Shown: in pieces, positions 54,270 through 61,870 of the stretch
Layout: each line of letters starts with the position of its first letter
Numbering within the stretch: position 1 is the first letter of the stretch
NCBI GenBank assembly: GCA_020438355.1
Contig: JAGQUT010000005.1
Coordinates: 93,951 to 157,950 of the forward strand
Length of the DNA: 64,000 nt
From: Solirubrobacterales bacterium
GTDB lineage: Bacteria; Actinomycetota; Thermoleophilia; Solirubrobacterales; 70-9
Reading direction: 5' to 3'
Notes under the pieces: model-generated
What the model was told of the DNA's origin: nothing
Seen by the model: the letters and a program-made list of their open reading frames with translations, nothing else
Database searches by the model: none
Translations under genes and position numbers: made by a program

Positions 54270-55133
54270 TTATGCGACCACGATGGCCGCGGTTATGGCG
54301 AGCACCACGGACTGGTGGATGGCGACGAGAACGCCGGGGGTCTTCGGCTTGAGATTCACCGCGTGAAAGAGCAGGAAGCCCACGACCACCTGGGCGACGG
54401 CCAAATAGAACGCCACCGGGTAATCCGGCATCACGGCACCCAGGGCCGCCACCACCATCAAGGCGGCGAACAGGTGGATGATCATCACCACCTGCGGGGC
54501 GCGCTGCGGCCAGGAGAAGGCTCCTATCGGCTGGCCGAAGCCGCGATGGCCGGTGGTCATGCCGCCCAGGAGCACAGCGAAGAGCACCACACAGAGTGGA
54601 GGCGTATCGCTCAGATAGGACCAGAAGTTCACTCCGGGCTGATAGATCGTCATCAGGTAACTGATGAACACGCCGTAGGCGAGAAGGCCGTGAACACCAT
54701 GCACCAAAGAGGGAAGCCGGCCGGAGAGCACATGGAGCGTCCCCATCCCCAGCGCGGCCGTCAACACGATCAGGACCAGGCCGTTGATCGTTGCCGAGCT
54801 CGGGGCCAGGGTCACCAGCACGAGACCGATCAGGCCGACCAATGTGGCGACGATCCGATGGGCCGCCTCCGGGTCGCCCTTGATCAGGAGCATCCAGATG
54901 TTGCTGGTATACGGCCAATTGGTGCCCAGCGAGAGCCCGAAGCCGAACCCCTCGACGAAGCCGCCGAGCAAAATCAGGATCGCGGCCAGCACCAACTGGG
55001 TCAGGAAGAGGCCGCTGGCTACGGCCCCCTCGCCCGAATCCGGGACGGTGAGACCACGCACGATGCCCGCGACCACGGCAGCCAACACGAGCCCGGTGAT
55101 CAGGAGCCTGACCACTCGAACAGTGGCGGTCAC
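54270..55133 (-). CDS. Multi-spanning membrane protein, CtaA/COX15-like
   Basis: About 287 residues from the GTG at 55133 (GGAGGG 4 bases upstream; the frame is open to 55256). Eight membrane segments are visible, starting RLLITGLVLAAVVAGIVRGL and ending SVVLAITAAIVVA. Histidines sit at or near membrane helices: PEAAHRIVATLVGLIGLVLV (the HR pair recalls heme A synthase), LVHGVHGLLAYG, MIIHLFAALMVVAAL, FHAVNLK and AIHQSVVLA. This suggests a heme-binding membrane protein of the CtaA/COX15 kind or a relative; I did not find all CtaA markers, so the name is tentative. Confidence 0.55.
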   Translation of the reverse strand: MTATVRVVRLLITGLVLAAVVAGIVRGLTVPDSGEGAVASGLFLTQLVLAAILILLGGFVEGFGFGLSLGTNWPYTSNIWMLLIKGDPEAAHRIVATLVGLIGLVLVTLAPSSATINGLVLIVLTAALGMGTLHVLSGRLPSLVHGVHGLLAYGVFISYLMTIYQPGVNFWSYLSDTPPLCVVLFAVLLGGMTTGHRGFGQPIGAFSWPQRAPQVVMIIHLFAALMVVAALGAVMPDYPVAFYLAVAQVVVGFLLFHAVNLKPKTPGVLVAIHQSVVLAITAAIVVA

Positions 55134-55299
55134 CTCGCCCTCCACCACGGAGGACTCTGAGTTCGGGGGGAAAGTGGAATGGCCGATCTGCCGGATTTTA
55201 GAGCTGCAACAGCGGAATAGAATGCGGTGAATTACGGGTCCGACAGCCGACCCCACGCGGGCTGGTCAAGGAGGACAAGCGGATCGGCTCACTTCGGCC

Positions 55300-55788
55300 A
55301 ACGATTAGCTGATTCGGCGCTCAACTCGCGAGGCGTTCTAGACCGTGTAGCCCTTCTCGCGTCTGCCCGCGATTTCCGCCGCGAGGCTGAGTTCCCTCAG
55401 AATCGATTCCACTACGGAATCGATCAATTCGATTGTCTCGCGGCATTGCTTTCGACCAACCTTGTTGACCAGAGGCACGATCGATCCAGCAGCCATTTCG
55501 GTGACGACCTCGCCCGGATCCTCACCCGGATACGCATCCTCCGGAAGGATGTCGATCAGGTTGCCGAGAGTTTCAGTGATGAATATTCCTGACTTGATCA
55601 AGGTGAGGGTCAGGGCCCACGCGTCGTTTCTCTCGAATCGCTCGGTCGGGTTCCTGCTCCACTCGGGTCCTCCGGCCGGGGGGCGCCCTTTCCTCTGCGG
55701 CTTCGAACGACGATTACGTTGCGACCTGCTTTTCTTGCTCATGCCCTTTAACGGATCCAGCACAGGGAATTCGCCCCCCCGATGGAGG
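55300..55788. repeat. Copy 2 of the ~485-bp dispersed duplication
   Basis: Matches 50513-50998 with scattered substitutions. Left edge AACGATTAG, right edge at CGATGGAGG. Only the 3' few codons of the 118-aa gene were carried along, so copy 1 may be the parent arrangement. Confidence 0.85.
55338..55742 (-). CDS. Unknown 134-aa protein, copy 2 of a duplicated gene
   Basis: 134 residues from the ATG at 55742, the same length as copy 1. MSKKSRSQRNRRSKPQRKGR replaces the N-terminus, and the body is nearly unchanged (WALTLTLIKSGIFITETLGN; IDILPEDAYPGEDPGEVVTE; VVESILRELSLAAEIAGRRE). The frame is open upstream to 55922 with unrelated sequence. It lies just upstream of, and divergent from, the AbiE toxin-antitoxin operon. 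Confidence 0.6.
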   Translation of the reverse strand: MSKKSRSQRNRRSKPQRKGRPPAGGPEWSRNPTERFERNDAWALTLTLIKSGIFITETLGNLIDILPEDAYPGEDPGEVVTEMAAGSIVPLVNKVGRKQCRETIELIDSVVESILRELSLAAEIAGRREKGYTV

Positions 55789-55951
55789 CAACAAGCCCCT
55801 GGCTCACCTTTGCGATGAGCGATCTCCACTCCGCGCGGCGAGTAGCTGGCGCCTGACCTGAGAGCGTGGAACAGGCTACGGGTAACTCGAGCCGAAAGTG
55901 CAAGGATGTCGGTCATTGGCATCGACTCGTTGTTTTTAGTTCTGTCAGTAT

Positions 55952-55974
55952 TTTAGGTGGTAAAATAACCTAAA
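55952..55974. promoter_or_regulatory. Inverted repeat and -10 element at the abiE operon start
   Basis: TTTAGGT - 9 bases - ACCTAAA, perfect 7-bp arms, touching the abiEi ATG at 55974. TAAAAT (55961-55966) in the spacer is a good -10; the start point would fall near the ATG (leaderless). AbiEi proteins bind inverted repeats at their own promoter. Confidence 0.6.
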
Positions 55975-56576
55975 TGTCTGACGTAGATCACGAGAGTCTC
56001 TATCGGCTGGCGGAGTCACAAGCCGGGTACTTCACCGCCCAGCAGGCGATCGGGTCGGGCATGGATCGAAGCACCCTGCGCCACCACGCGCGCCCCGGCG
56101 GACGCTATGAACGGATCAGGCGCGGCCTGTTTCGTCTGCGCCATTTTCCCTCCAGTCCCCACGAACACGTGATGGCCGCCTGGCTTCCGCGTCGCGATGC
56201 CGGCGCTGTGGTCTCGCACGAGAGCGCTCTCGAGCTGCTCGAGCTTTCGGATGTGATCCCCAATGCCGTTCACATGACTCTCCCCCGCTCGGAGCGAGGT
56301 CAGAGGCGCCGCAACGGGATCCAGCTCCACTTCCCAAAGAACGATCCCGCGAAAGAGGAGATCAGGCAAGTACAGGGACTTCCTGTGACCAGCCCGGAGC
56401 GAACCATTGTTGACGCACTCAGAGGAGGAACCCAGCCGGAACAGATCGAGATGGCCATCCACCAGGCCCTCGAACGAGGGATGACGACGCCCCGGCGACT
56501 CCGGGCATCAGCGTCATCTAGCTCCGAACGAGCGCGCAAGTTCGTTGAAGCCAGCATCGAGGGAGCGTCCCGATGA
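55974..56576 (+). CDS. AbiEi-type antitoxin (type IV toxin-antitoxin)
   Basis: 200 residues. The N-terminal winged helix (LAESQAGYFTAQQAIGSGMD, RSTLRHHARPGGRYERIRRG, LFRLRHFP) is the AbiEi_4-like antitoxin DNA-binding domain; the C-terminal domain includes VSHESALELLELSDVIPNAV and LPVTSPERTIVDALRGG, also typical. The antitoxin represses its own operon and counters the nucleotidyltransferase. It overlaps abiEii by 4 bases. Base use is slightly more A/T-rich than the neighbours at its promoter only. Confidence 0.88.
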   Translation: MSDVDHESLYRLAESQAGYFTAQQAIGSGMDRSTLRHHARPGGRYERIRRGLFRLRHFPSSPHEHVMAAWLPRRDAGAVVSHESALELLELSDVIPNAVHMTLPRSERGQRRRNGIQLHFPKNDPAKEEIRQVQGLPVTSPERTIVDALRGGTQPEQIEMAIHQALERGMTTPRRLRASASSSSERARKFVEASIEGASR

Positions 56577-57463
56577 GGTACCAGGACGCCGCCTCGTTTC
56601 GCCAAGCGCTTGAACAACGCCTCAAGGATCGGGCAGACGGCGACGGGGCGCTTCTGGCACGGATGCGCAAGCGTGTTGCCTTCGACCGTCTGCTTGTTCG
56701 CCTAGCCGCCGTTGCCCCTGAACGGTGGCTGCTGAAAGGAGGGTTCGCACTCGACCTTCGCCTCTCAGCCAGGGCAAGGAGCACCAAGGATGTCGATATC
56801 GAGTGGCGAGCCGAGGACGAAGCGTTGCTTGACATCCTCCTCGACGCGGCGACCCACGACTCCGGCGATTTCTTCGTCCTTACGATCGAGGGAACGGACG
56901 CGCCTGAGGATCGTCTCGGCGGGAGCCACCGATTCAAAGTGAGCACCTCCCTGGCCGGTCGCCCGTTCGAATCGTTCGTGCTCGATGTCGGGCACCGAGA
57001 GACTCAGGAAATCCGGTCTGAGACCCTGCGCACCGATGACCTCCTCACCTTCGCTGGAATCGAGCCGGTCGAGGTCGAAGCCATCGCCCTAGAGGTCCAG
57101 GTCGCCGAGAAGCTTCATGCCCTCACCCGAACCTACGAAGGCGGTCGTACCAGCACCCGCACCAAGGATCTGGTGGACATCGTTCTGATCTCCACCCTGT
57201 CCAGCCTCGATGCCGAGAGTCTCAAGCGAGAGATCCAAGAAGTCTTCACCTCACGTGGCACTCACCCAGTCCCGTACTCGGTGCCGTCCCCGCCACCGGA
57301 GTGGGATCAGCCGTTCCAGCACCTGGCCAGCGAGGTGGGGATACCGAGCAAGGTCACCGGTGGTCAGCGGGCTGCAGCCGCCTTCCTGGACCCGATTTTG
57401 AGCGGCGAGGTCCCGGCCGGGACCTGGGAACCAGAGAACCAACGCTGGGAGAAGTCTGGATAG
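56573..57463 (+). CDS. AbiEii-type nucleotidyltransferase toxin
   Basis: 296 residues. The catalytic pattern WLLKGGFALDLRL followed by RSTKDVDIEW is the AbiEii/DUF1814 polymerase-beta-like motif (GG...DxD). A later VQVAEKLHALTRTYEGGRTS then RTKDLVDIVLI is the conserved second block with its Lys and Asp residues. Related toxins transfer nucleotides to tRNA or another target and stop growth, often aborting phage infection. All key residues are present, so it should be functional. It ends 57 bases before the 3' end of the initiator tRNA gene. Confidence 0.9.
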   Translation: MRYQDAASFRQALEQRLKDRADGDGALLARMRKRVAFDRLLVRLAAVAPERWLLKGGFALDLRLSARARSTKDVDIEWRAEDEALLDILLDAATHDSGDFFVLTIEGTDAPEDRLGGSHRFKVSTSLAGRPFESFVLDVGHRETQEIRSETLRTDDLLTFAGIEPVEVEAIALEVQVAEKLHALTRTYEGGRTSTRTKDLVDIVLISTLSSLDAESLKREIQEVFTSRGTHPVPYSVPSPPPEWDQPFQHLASEVGIPSKVTGGQRAAAAFLDPILSGEVPAGTWEPENQRWEKSG

Positions 57464-57519
57464 GACGAGGGGAGACCGCGAGGCCCCTGCCAAGGCCGAT
57501 CCAGTCGAAAATGGAGGAA

Positions 57520-57593
<74 letters not shown>

Positions 57594-57689
57594 GCGGACC
57601 AGCGATTCTAGCACCGAAAGGCTTTTCGGCAGGCTGCCAGACCCGGTGGGCGTTGGAGCCCGCGGAGGCGAGGGGTTAGTCTCACCGAC

Positions 57690-59219
57690 GTGGATCGCAA
57701 GTGGTTGTCTCTCGTCGCCGTGATCACCGGCATCTTCATGCTGCTGATCGACGTCACCATCGTCAACGTCGCTCTGCCGGACATCGGCACCGACCTGAAG
57801 GCGTCGTTTACGAGCCTCGAATGGGTGGTCAACGCCTACACGCTGACCCTGGCATCTTCACTGCTGGTTTCCGGCTCGCTGGCCGACCTGATCGGCCGCA
57901 AGCGGGTCTTCGCCGGCGGCCTGGTCATCTTCTCGCTCGCCTCGCTGGCCTGCGCGCTCTCCGAATCGTCGCTGATGCTCAACCTGATGCGGGCAGTGCA
58001 GGGGATCGGCGGCGGCATGATGTTCTCGACCTCGCTGGCGATCGTCGGGCAGACCTTCCACGGCCATGAGCGTGGCACCGCCTTCGGGATCATCGGCGCG
58101 ACCACCGGGGCCGCGGTAGCGATCGGACCGCTGGTCGGCGGCCTCCTGACCGACGCGTTCGGCTGGGAGGCGATCTTCTTCGTAAACGTGCCGATCGGGG
58201 CGATCGCCTTGCTTCTGACTATGCGCAACGTGGACGAGTCCAAGGACCCGCACCCGGCCGGAATCGACTGGCAGGGCGCGATCCTCTTCACCGCCGCGCT
58301 CTTCCTGCTGATCTACTCGCTGGTCCACGGCAACGATGAGGGCTGGGGCAGCTTCGAGATCATCGGCTCGCTGGCCCTCTCGGCCCTGCTACTGCTCGCT
58401 TTCGCGGCGGTCGAGTTGCGCAAGGAACACCCGCTCTTCGACCTCTCCCTCTTCCGCCGGCCCGCCTTCGTCGGGGCCTGCGTGGTCGCCTTCTGCATGT
58501 CCGCCTCGCTCTTTGCCCTCTTCCTCTTTCTCACCTTCTACATCCAGGGCGGCGTGCTCGGATACACCCCGCTTGAGGCCGGTCTGAGGTTCCTGCCGAT
58601 CACCGGCATGATGCTTCTGGCCGGGCCGATCGCTGGCCGCCTGACGACCAAGGTCCAGGTCCGCTATCTGCTGAGCGGCGGACTGCTCGGGGTCGCGGTC
58701 GGGATCTTCCTGCTGCACGGGATCGACGTGAACTCCGGCTGGACCGCGCTGATCGTCGGATTCGTCGTCGCAGGCATCGGCTCGGGCTTTGTCAACCCGC
58801 CCTTGGCTTCGACCGCGATCGGCGTCGTCGAGCAGCGCCGCTCCGGCATGGCTTCCGGGATCAACGCGACCTTCCGGCAGGTCGGCATCGCGGCGGGGGT
58901 GGCCGGGCTCGGGGCGATCTTCCAAAGCCGGGTCGGCAACCTGTTGGCCGAGCAACTGGCCGGCACCAAGGCCGCCTCACACAGTGACCAGATCTCGGCC
59001 GCGGTCACCGCCGGCCAGACCGAGACCGCGATCAGCCACATCCCCCATACGGTCGGTGCGGCACAGATCGACCAGCTCCGGGAAGCCGCCCACTTCGCCT
59101 TCATCGGCGGCCTCAACACACTCTTCCTGGTCACCTGCGCGATCGCTCTGGTCGGTGCGATCGGTGGCCTCCTGCTGGTCCGCCAGAGCGACTTCATCGC
59201 CCCGCCCGGCCACGAGTAG
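57690..59219 (+). CDS. MFS transporter, DHA2 (EmrB/QacA) family
   Basis: 509 residues from a GTG. Fourteen membrane helices. The first, GIFMLLIDVTIVNVALPDIG, is the diagnostic DHA2 opening; motif A is GSLADLIGRKRVF, and motif C-like is GTAFGIIGATTGAAVAIGPL. The C-terminal half carries PLASTAIGVVEQRRSGMASG, typical of the family. It is likely a proton-driven drug or metabolite exporter. It is a second DHA2 pump, only distantly alike in sequence to the one at 18196. Confidence 0.93.
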   Translation: MDRKWLSLVAVITGIFMLLIDVTIVNVALPDIGTDLKASFTSLEWVVNAYTLTLASSLLVSGSLADLIGRKRVFAGGLVIFSLASLACALSESSLMLNLMRAVQGIGGGMMFSTSLAIVGQTFHGHERGTAFGIIGATTGAAVAIGPLVGGLLTDAFGWEAIFFVNVPIGAIALLLTMRNVDESKDPHPAGIDWQGAILFTAALFLLIYSLVHGNDEGWGSFEIIGSLALSALLLLAFAAVELRKEHPLFDLSLFRRPAFVGACVVAFCMSASLFALFLFLTFYIQGGVLGYTPLEAGLRFLPITGMMLLAGPIAGRLTTKVQVRYLLSGGLLGVAVGIFLLHGIDVNSGWTALIVGFVVAGIGSGFVNPPLASTAIGVVEQRRSGMASGINATFRQVGIAAGVAGLGAIFQSRVGNLLAEQLAGTKAASHSDQISAAVTAGQTETAISHIPHTVGAAQIDQLREAAHFAFIGGLNTLFLVTCAIALVGAIGGLLLVRQSDFIAPPGHE

Positions 59220-59299
59220 CGGGTTGGACCGCAAGTACCAACCGCGCCGGACTCCAAACCCCTCCAGCCGGTCGCGGTTGAGGAGTAACCTCAGTTGGT

Positions 59300-59315
59300 A
59301 GTTGCCTAAGCAACT
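59300..59315. promoter_or_regulatory. Perfect palindrome upstream of doxX-like gene
   Basis: AGTTGC - CTAA - GCAACT, 24 bases before the start. Its form (AGTTGC/GCAACT) is like sites bound by MarR-type repressors. A second small repeat, GAGG-AGTAA-CCTC, lies at 59280-59292. Confidence 0.5.
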
Positions 59316-59338
59316 CTTATTTCACAAGGAGGTTCATT

Positions 59339-59749
59339 ATGGACGTTGTTCTGCTGGTCGGGCGCATCCTCTTCGTGCTCCTCTTCATCAGCTCGGGTAT
59401 CGGCCACATCAGGAACCGGGAGATGCTGGCCGGCTACGGTGCCCAGATGGGGATGCCGGCACCGAACCTGCTGGTTCCGCTGACTGGAGTTCAGCTCCTG
59501 GTCGGATCGGCGATGGTGCTGCTCGGAATCTGGGCCGACGCAGGGGCGTTGCTGATCGCGCTCTTTCTGCTACCGACCGCCTTCGTGATGCACGCCTACT
59601 GGAAGATCGAAGACCCCGAGGCCAGGCACGGCGACCAGATCCACTTCCAGAAGGACATCGCCCTGCTCGGCGCCGCCCTGATCACCTTCGTGCTGTTCCA
59701 GCAGTACGGCAACGACCTCGGCCTGATGATCACCGGGCCGCTCTTCTGA
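59339..59749 (+). CDS. DoxX-family membrane protein
   Basis: 136 residues with AAGGAGG 6 bases before the ATG, the best ribosome site in the window. Four membrane helices; LLVGRILFVLLFISSGIGHI is the classic DoxX first helix, and MGMPAPNLLVPLTGVQLLVG then GSAMVLLGIWADAGALLIAL follow. DoxX-like proteins are small membrane redox-associated proteins, in mycobacteria linked to superoxide dismutase complexes. It is monocistronic and likely repressed at the AGTTGC palindrome, perhaps in response to thiol or oxidant stress. Confidence 0.9.
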   Translation: MDVVLLVGRILFVLLFISSGIGHIRNREMLAGYGAQMGMPAPNLLVPLTGVQLLVGSAMVLLGIWADAGALLIALFLLPTAFVMHAYWKIEDPEARHGDQIHFQKDIALLGAALITFVLFQQYGNDLGLMITGPLF

Positions 59750-59757
59750 AGCCACGA

Positions 59758-59804
59758 CAAGAACGCCGTTTGCCCACACTTTTTGTGGGCAAACGGCGTT
59801 CTTG
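59758..59804. terminator. Perfect 21-bp hairpin after doxX-like gene
   Basis: Arms 59758-59778 and 59784-59804 (from CAAGAACGCCG to CGGCGTTCTTG) with a CTTTT loop and no mismatch. It begins 9 bases after the stop codon. It is far longer than a usual terminator stem and has no T-tail; termination is the natural guess. Confidence 0.6.
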
Positions 59805-59864
59805 CGACGGTCATCTCGGCGAGAGATCCGACGTGGGTAAGGCGTGCGCAAGGGGCCTCTGGAT

Positions 59865-59915
59865 CATCGAGGTTGAAGTTTTCGGTCGATGAGACCGAAA
59901 ACTTCAACCTCGATG
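59865..59915. repeat. Second perfect 23-bp hairpin
   Basis: Arms 59865-59887 and 59893-59915 (CATCGAGGTTGAAG...TTTTCGGTC and its complement) with a 5-base GATGA loop. No coding sequence surrounds it. It could be a bidirectional terminator, a small stable RNA, or a protein-binding cruciform. Confidence 0.7.
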
Positions 59916-59969
59916 GCTCGAATCCGGGGCTACCGGCCGCGAACGGGCTGGTGGCCCGCCGTTGCCCCT

Positions 59970-60049
59970 GTGCGGCGCAGGCCGTCGGCACGCGGCGCCG
60001 GTCGTCGGCGTGCGGCGCAGGCCGTCTGCACGCGGCGCTGGTCGAGGGC
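59970..60049 (+). repeat. Four tandem 20-bp repeats
   Basis: Units at 59970, 59990, 60010 and 60030, all built on RYGCGGCGCNGGYCGTCGGC; units 1 and 3 and units 2 and 4 are most alike, so a 40-bp pair was duplicated. No spacers, so not CRISPR. This 327-base stretch (59750-60075) holds only these repeats and the two hairpins. Confidence 0.8.
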
Positions 60050-60075
60050 AGAGTGCTGGCGACGGGTTCCACAGC

Positions 60076-60837
60076 CTAGGGCTGGGTGGTCGGGCGGATC
60101 AGCAGCTCGTTCAGGGAGACGTGGGCGGGGCGGGTCACTGCGTACTCGATCGCGTCGGCGATGTCATGGGCCTGGAGCGGCTCAACCTTCGCGATCCGTT
60201 CCTTCAGCTTCTCGTGGACCTCGGGGCGGTTGTGGCCCTGCAGCTCGGTCTCGACGAAGCCGGGCTCGATGATCGTGACCCGCACCCCATGTCGGCTCGC
60301 CTCCTGGCGAAGGGCCTCAGAGACCGCGCCGACCCCGTGCTTGGTCAGGTTGTAGACGCCGGCACCGGCGGTCGCGACCCGGCCGGCAACCGAGGAGATA
60401 TTGACCACGTCGGCGACCCCGCGCGGCGAATCCTCCTGTGCCTTGAAGAGATGCGGCAGGGCGGCGTGGGTGGTGTAGAGCAGACCCTTGAGGTTGACGT
60501 CGATCATCCGGTCCCACTCCTCGGTCGGGGCGCCGTGGATCGGGCCGAGCAGCATCACACCGGCGTTGTTGACCACGATGTCGAGCCGGCCGAAATCCCC
60601 GACCGTCCGCTGGACGGCGGAGACAGCCTGCCGCTGGTCGGTCACATCGGCCTCGACCGCGAGCGCCGTGTGGCCGCGACCTGCGATCTCCTTGGCGAGC
60701 TTCTCGATCCGGTCGGTCCGCCGCGCGACCAGCGCCACCTTCGCGCCCTGGGCGGCCAGAGCCCGGGCCGTCGCCTCGCCGATCCCGCTGCTCGCCCCGG
60801 TAACCAGGGCCACCGTGCCTTTAAGCCTGTCCGCCAT
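60076..60837 (-). CDS. Short-chain dehydrogenase/reductase
   Basis: 253 residues. TGASSGIGEATA is the cofactor loop, ARRTDRI after strand 2 suggests NADP, NNAGVM is the structural motif, and the catalytic S, Y and K are in ISSVAGR and YNLTKHG. The sequence IEPGFVETELQGH after strand 6 is typical of the YdfG/NADP-dependent serine dehydrogenase-like group. Cytoplasmic oxidoreductase, substrate unknown. Monocistronic and divergent from the Ppx gene by 60 bases. Confidence 0.9.
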   Translation of the reverse strand: MADRLKGTVALVTGASSGIGEATARALAAQGAKVALVARRTDRIEKLAKEIAGRGHTALAVEADVTDQRQAVSAVQRTVGDFGRLDIVVNNAGVMLLGPIHGAPTEEWDRMIDVNLKGLLYTTHAALPHLFKAQEDSPRGVADVVNISSVAGRVATAGAGVYNLTKHGVGAVSEALRQEASRHGVRVTIIEPGFVETELQGHNRPEVHEKLKERIAKVEPLQAHDIADAIEYAVTRPAHVSLNELLIRPTTQP

Positions 60838-60897
60838 CTTTCACCCTTCTACGGTTTGGTTATGACCGAGCATAGCCGCGGCCAATATCCTTGAACC

Positions 60898-61860
60898 TTG
60901 GCCGCCACCCTTCCCAAGAGCGAGTCGTCGGTCCGTGTTGCGGTTATCGACATCGGAACCAATTCGACCCGGCTGCTGATCGCCGATGTCGAAGGCAACC
61001 GGGTCGACGAGATCTATCGCGAGAGCCGGGTCACCAGGCTCGGTCGCGGGGTCGACTATTCCGGGCAACTTTCGAGCGAGGGAATCGAGGCGGTCTGCGG
61101 CACGATCGCCGAGTACCTGCCGCTGATCCGCAGCGAGGAAGCCCGCGAGATCATGGTGATTGCGACCAGCGCGGTTCGCGACGCCGAGAACGGCGATGCC
61201 TTCGTGGCCGAGCTGCGGGAGCGCTTCGACCTCCGGTGCCGGGTGATCGACGGCGACCAGGAAGCGAACTACACCTATCTCGGCACCTGCTCCGGCCGCA
61301 GCGCCGACCGAACCCGGAACGAAACTCTGCTGGTCATTGACATCGGCGGTGGCTCAACCGAGATGATCGTCGGCCGCGGACCTGACCCGGTCTTCCACAC
61401 TTCGCTCCAGGCCGGTGTGGTCCGCCACACCGAAAGGATCCTGACCGGCGACCCGCCCAGCTCGGCCGAGCTGGAGGCGCTGGCCAAGGACATCGACAAG
61501 CTGGTCCAGGCCTCGCTCGAGGGCATCGACATCCCACCAGTAGACCGGGCAATCGCCGTCGCCGGCACCCCCTCCTCGCTGGCCGCAATCGACCTCGAGC
61601 TGGAGCCCTACGACCCGAAGGCGGTCGAGGGCCACCGGCTGCCTCTGCGCACGGTCCAGTGGTGGCTGTCCAGGCTCGCCTCGATGCCGCTAGCCGAACG
61701 CCAGCAGGTGCCCGGCCTTCATCCCGACCGGGCCCAGGCGATAGTCGCCGGGGTGGTGATCCTGATCGAGATCATGCGCACCTTCGATCTGCTCGAGATC
61801 GAGGTATCAGAGCACGACATCCTCTACGGCTGCGCGATCACCGCAGCCGCGACGGCCTGA
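60898..61860 (+). CDS. Ppx/GppA-family exopolyphosphatase or guanosine pentaphosphatase
   Basis: 320 residues from a TTG at 60898, the only start before the core. AVIDIGTNSTRLLIADVEG is the phosphate-1 loop, LVIDIGGGSTEMIVGRGPD is phosphate-2, and VMVIATSAVRDAENG (with IMVIATSAVRDA in the sequence) lies between. AVAGTPSSLAAIDLELEPYD near the end carries the adenosine-like motif. The length fits the short, two-domain actinobacterial form. It hydrolyses polyphosphate or pppGpp. CAATAT 10 bases upstream could give a leaderless transcript. Confidence 0.9.
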   Translation: MAATLPKSESSVRVAVIDIGTNSTRLLIADVEGNRVDEIYRESRVTRLGRGVDYSGQLSSEGIEAVCGTIAEYLPLIRSEEAREIMVIATSAVRDAENGDAFVAELRERFDLRCRVIDGDQEANYTYLGTCSGRSADRTRNETLLVIDIGGGSTEMIVGRGPDPVFHTSLQAGVVRHTERILTGDPPSSAELEALAKDIDKLVQASLEGIDIPPVDRAIAVAGTPSSLAAIDLELEPYDPKAVEGHRLPLRTVQWWLSRLASMPLAERQQVPGLHPDRAQAIVAGVVILIEIMRTFDLLEIEVSEHDILYGCAITAAATA

Positions 61861-61870
61861 GCCCGACCGG

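Noticed and set aside
50513..55788. Insertion sequence explanation for the duplicated module
   Set aside because: No transposase, terminal inverted repeats or target-site duplications are visible at either copy.
59970..60049. CRISPR array
   Set aside because: The 20-bp units are directly adjacent with no unique spacers, and no cas genes are present.
59783..60079. Open frames across the hairpin and repeat gap
   Set aside because: They translate the hairpins and the 20-bp repeats into low-complexity Arg/Ala sequence with no start signal.
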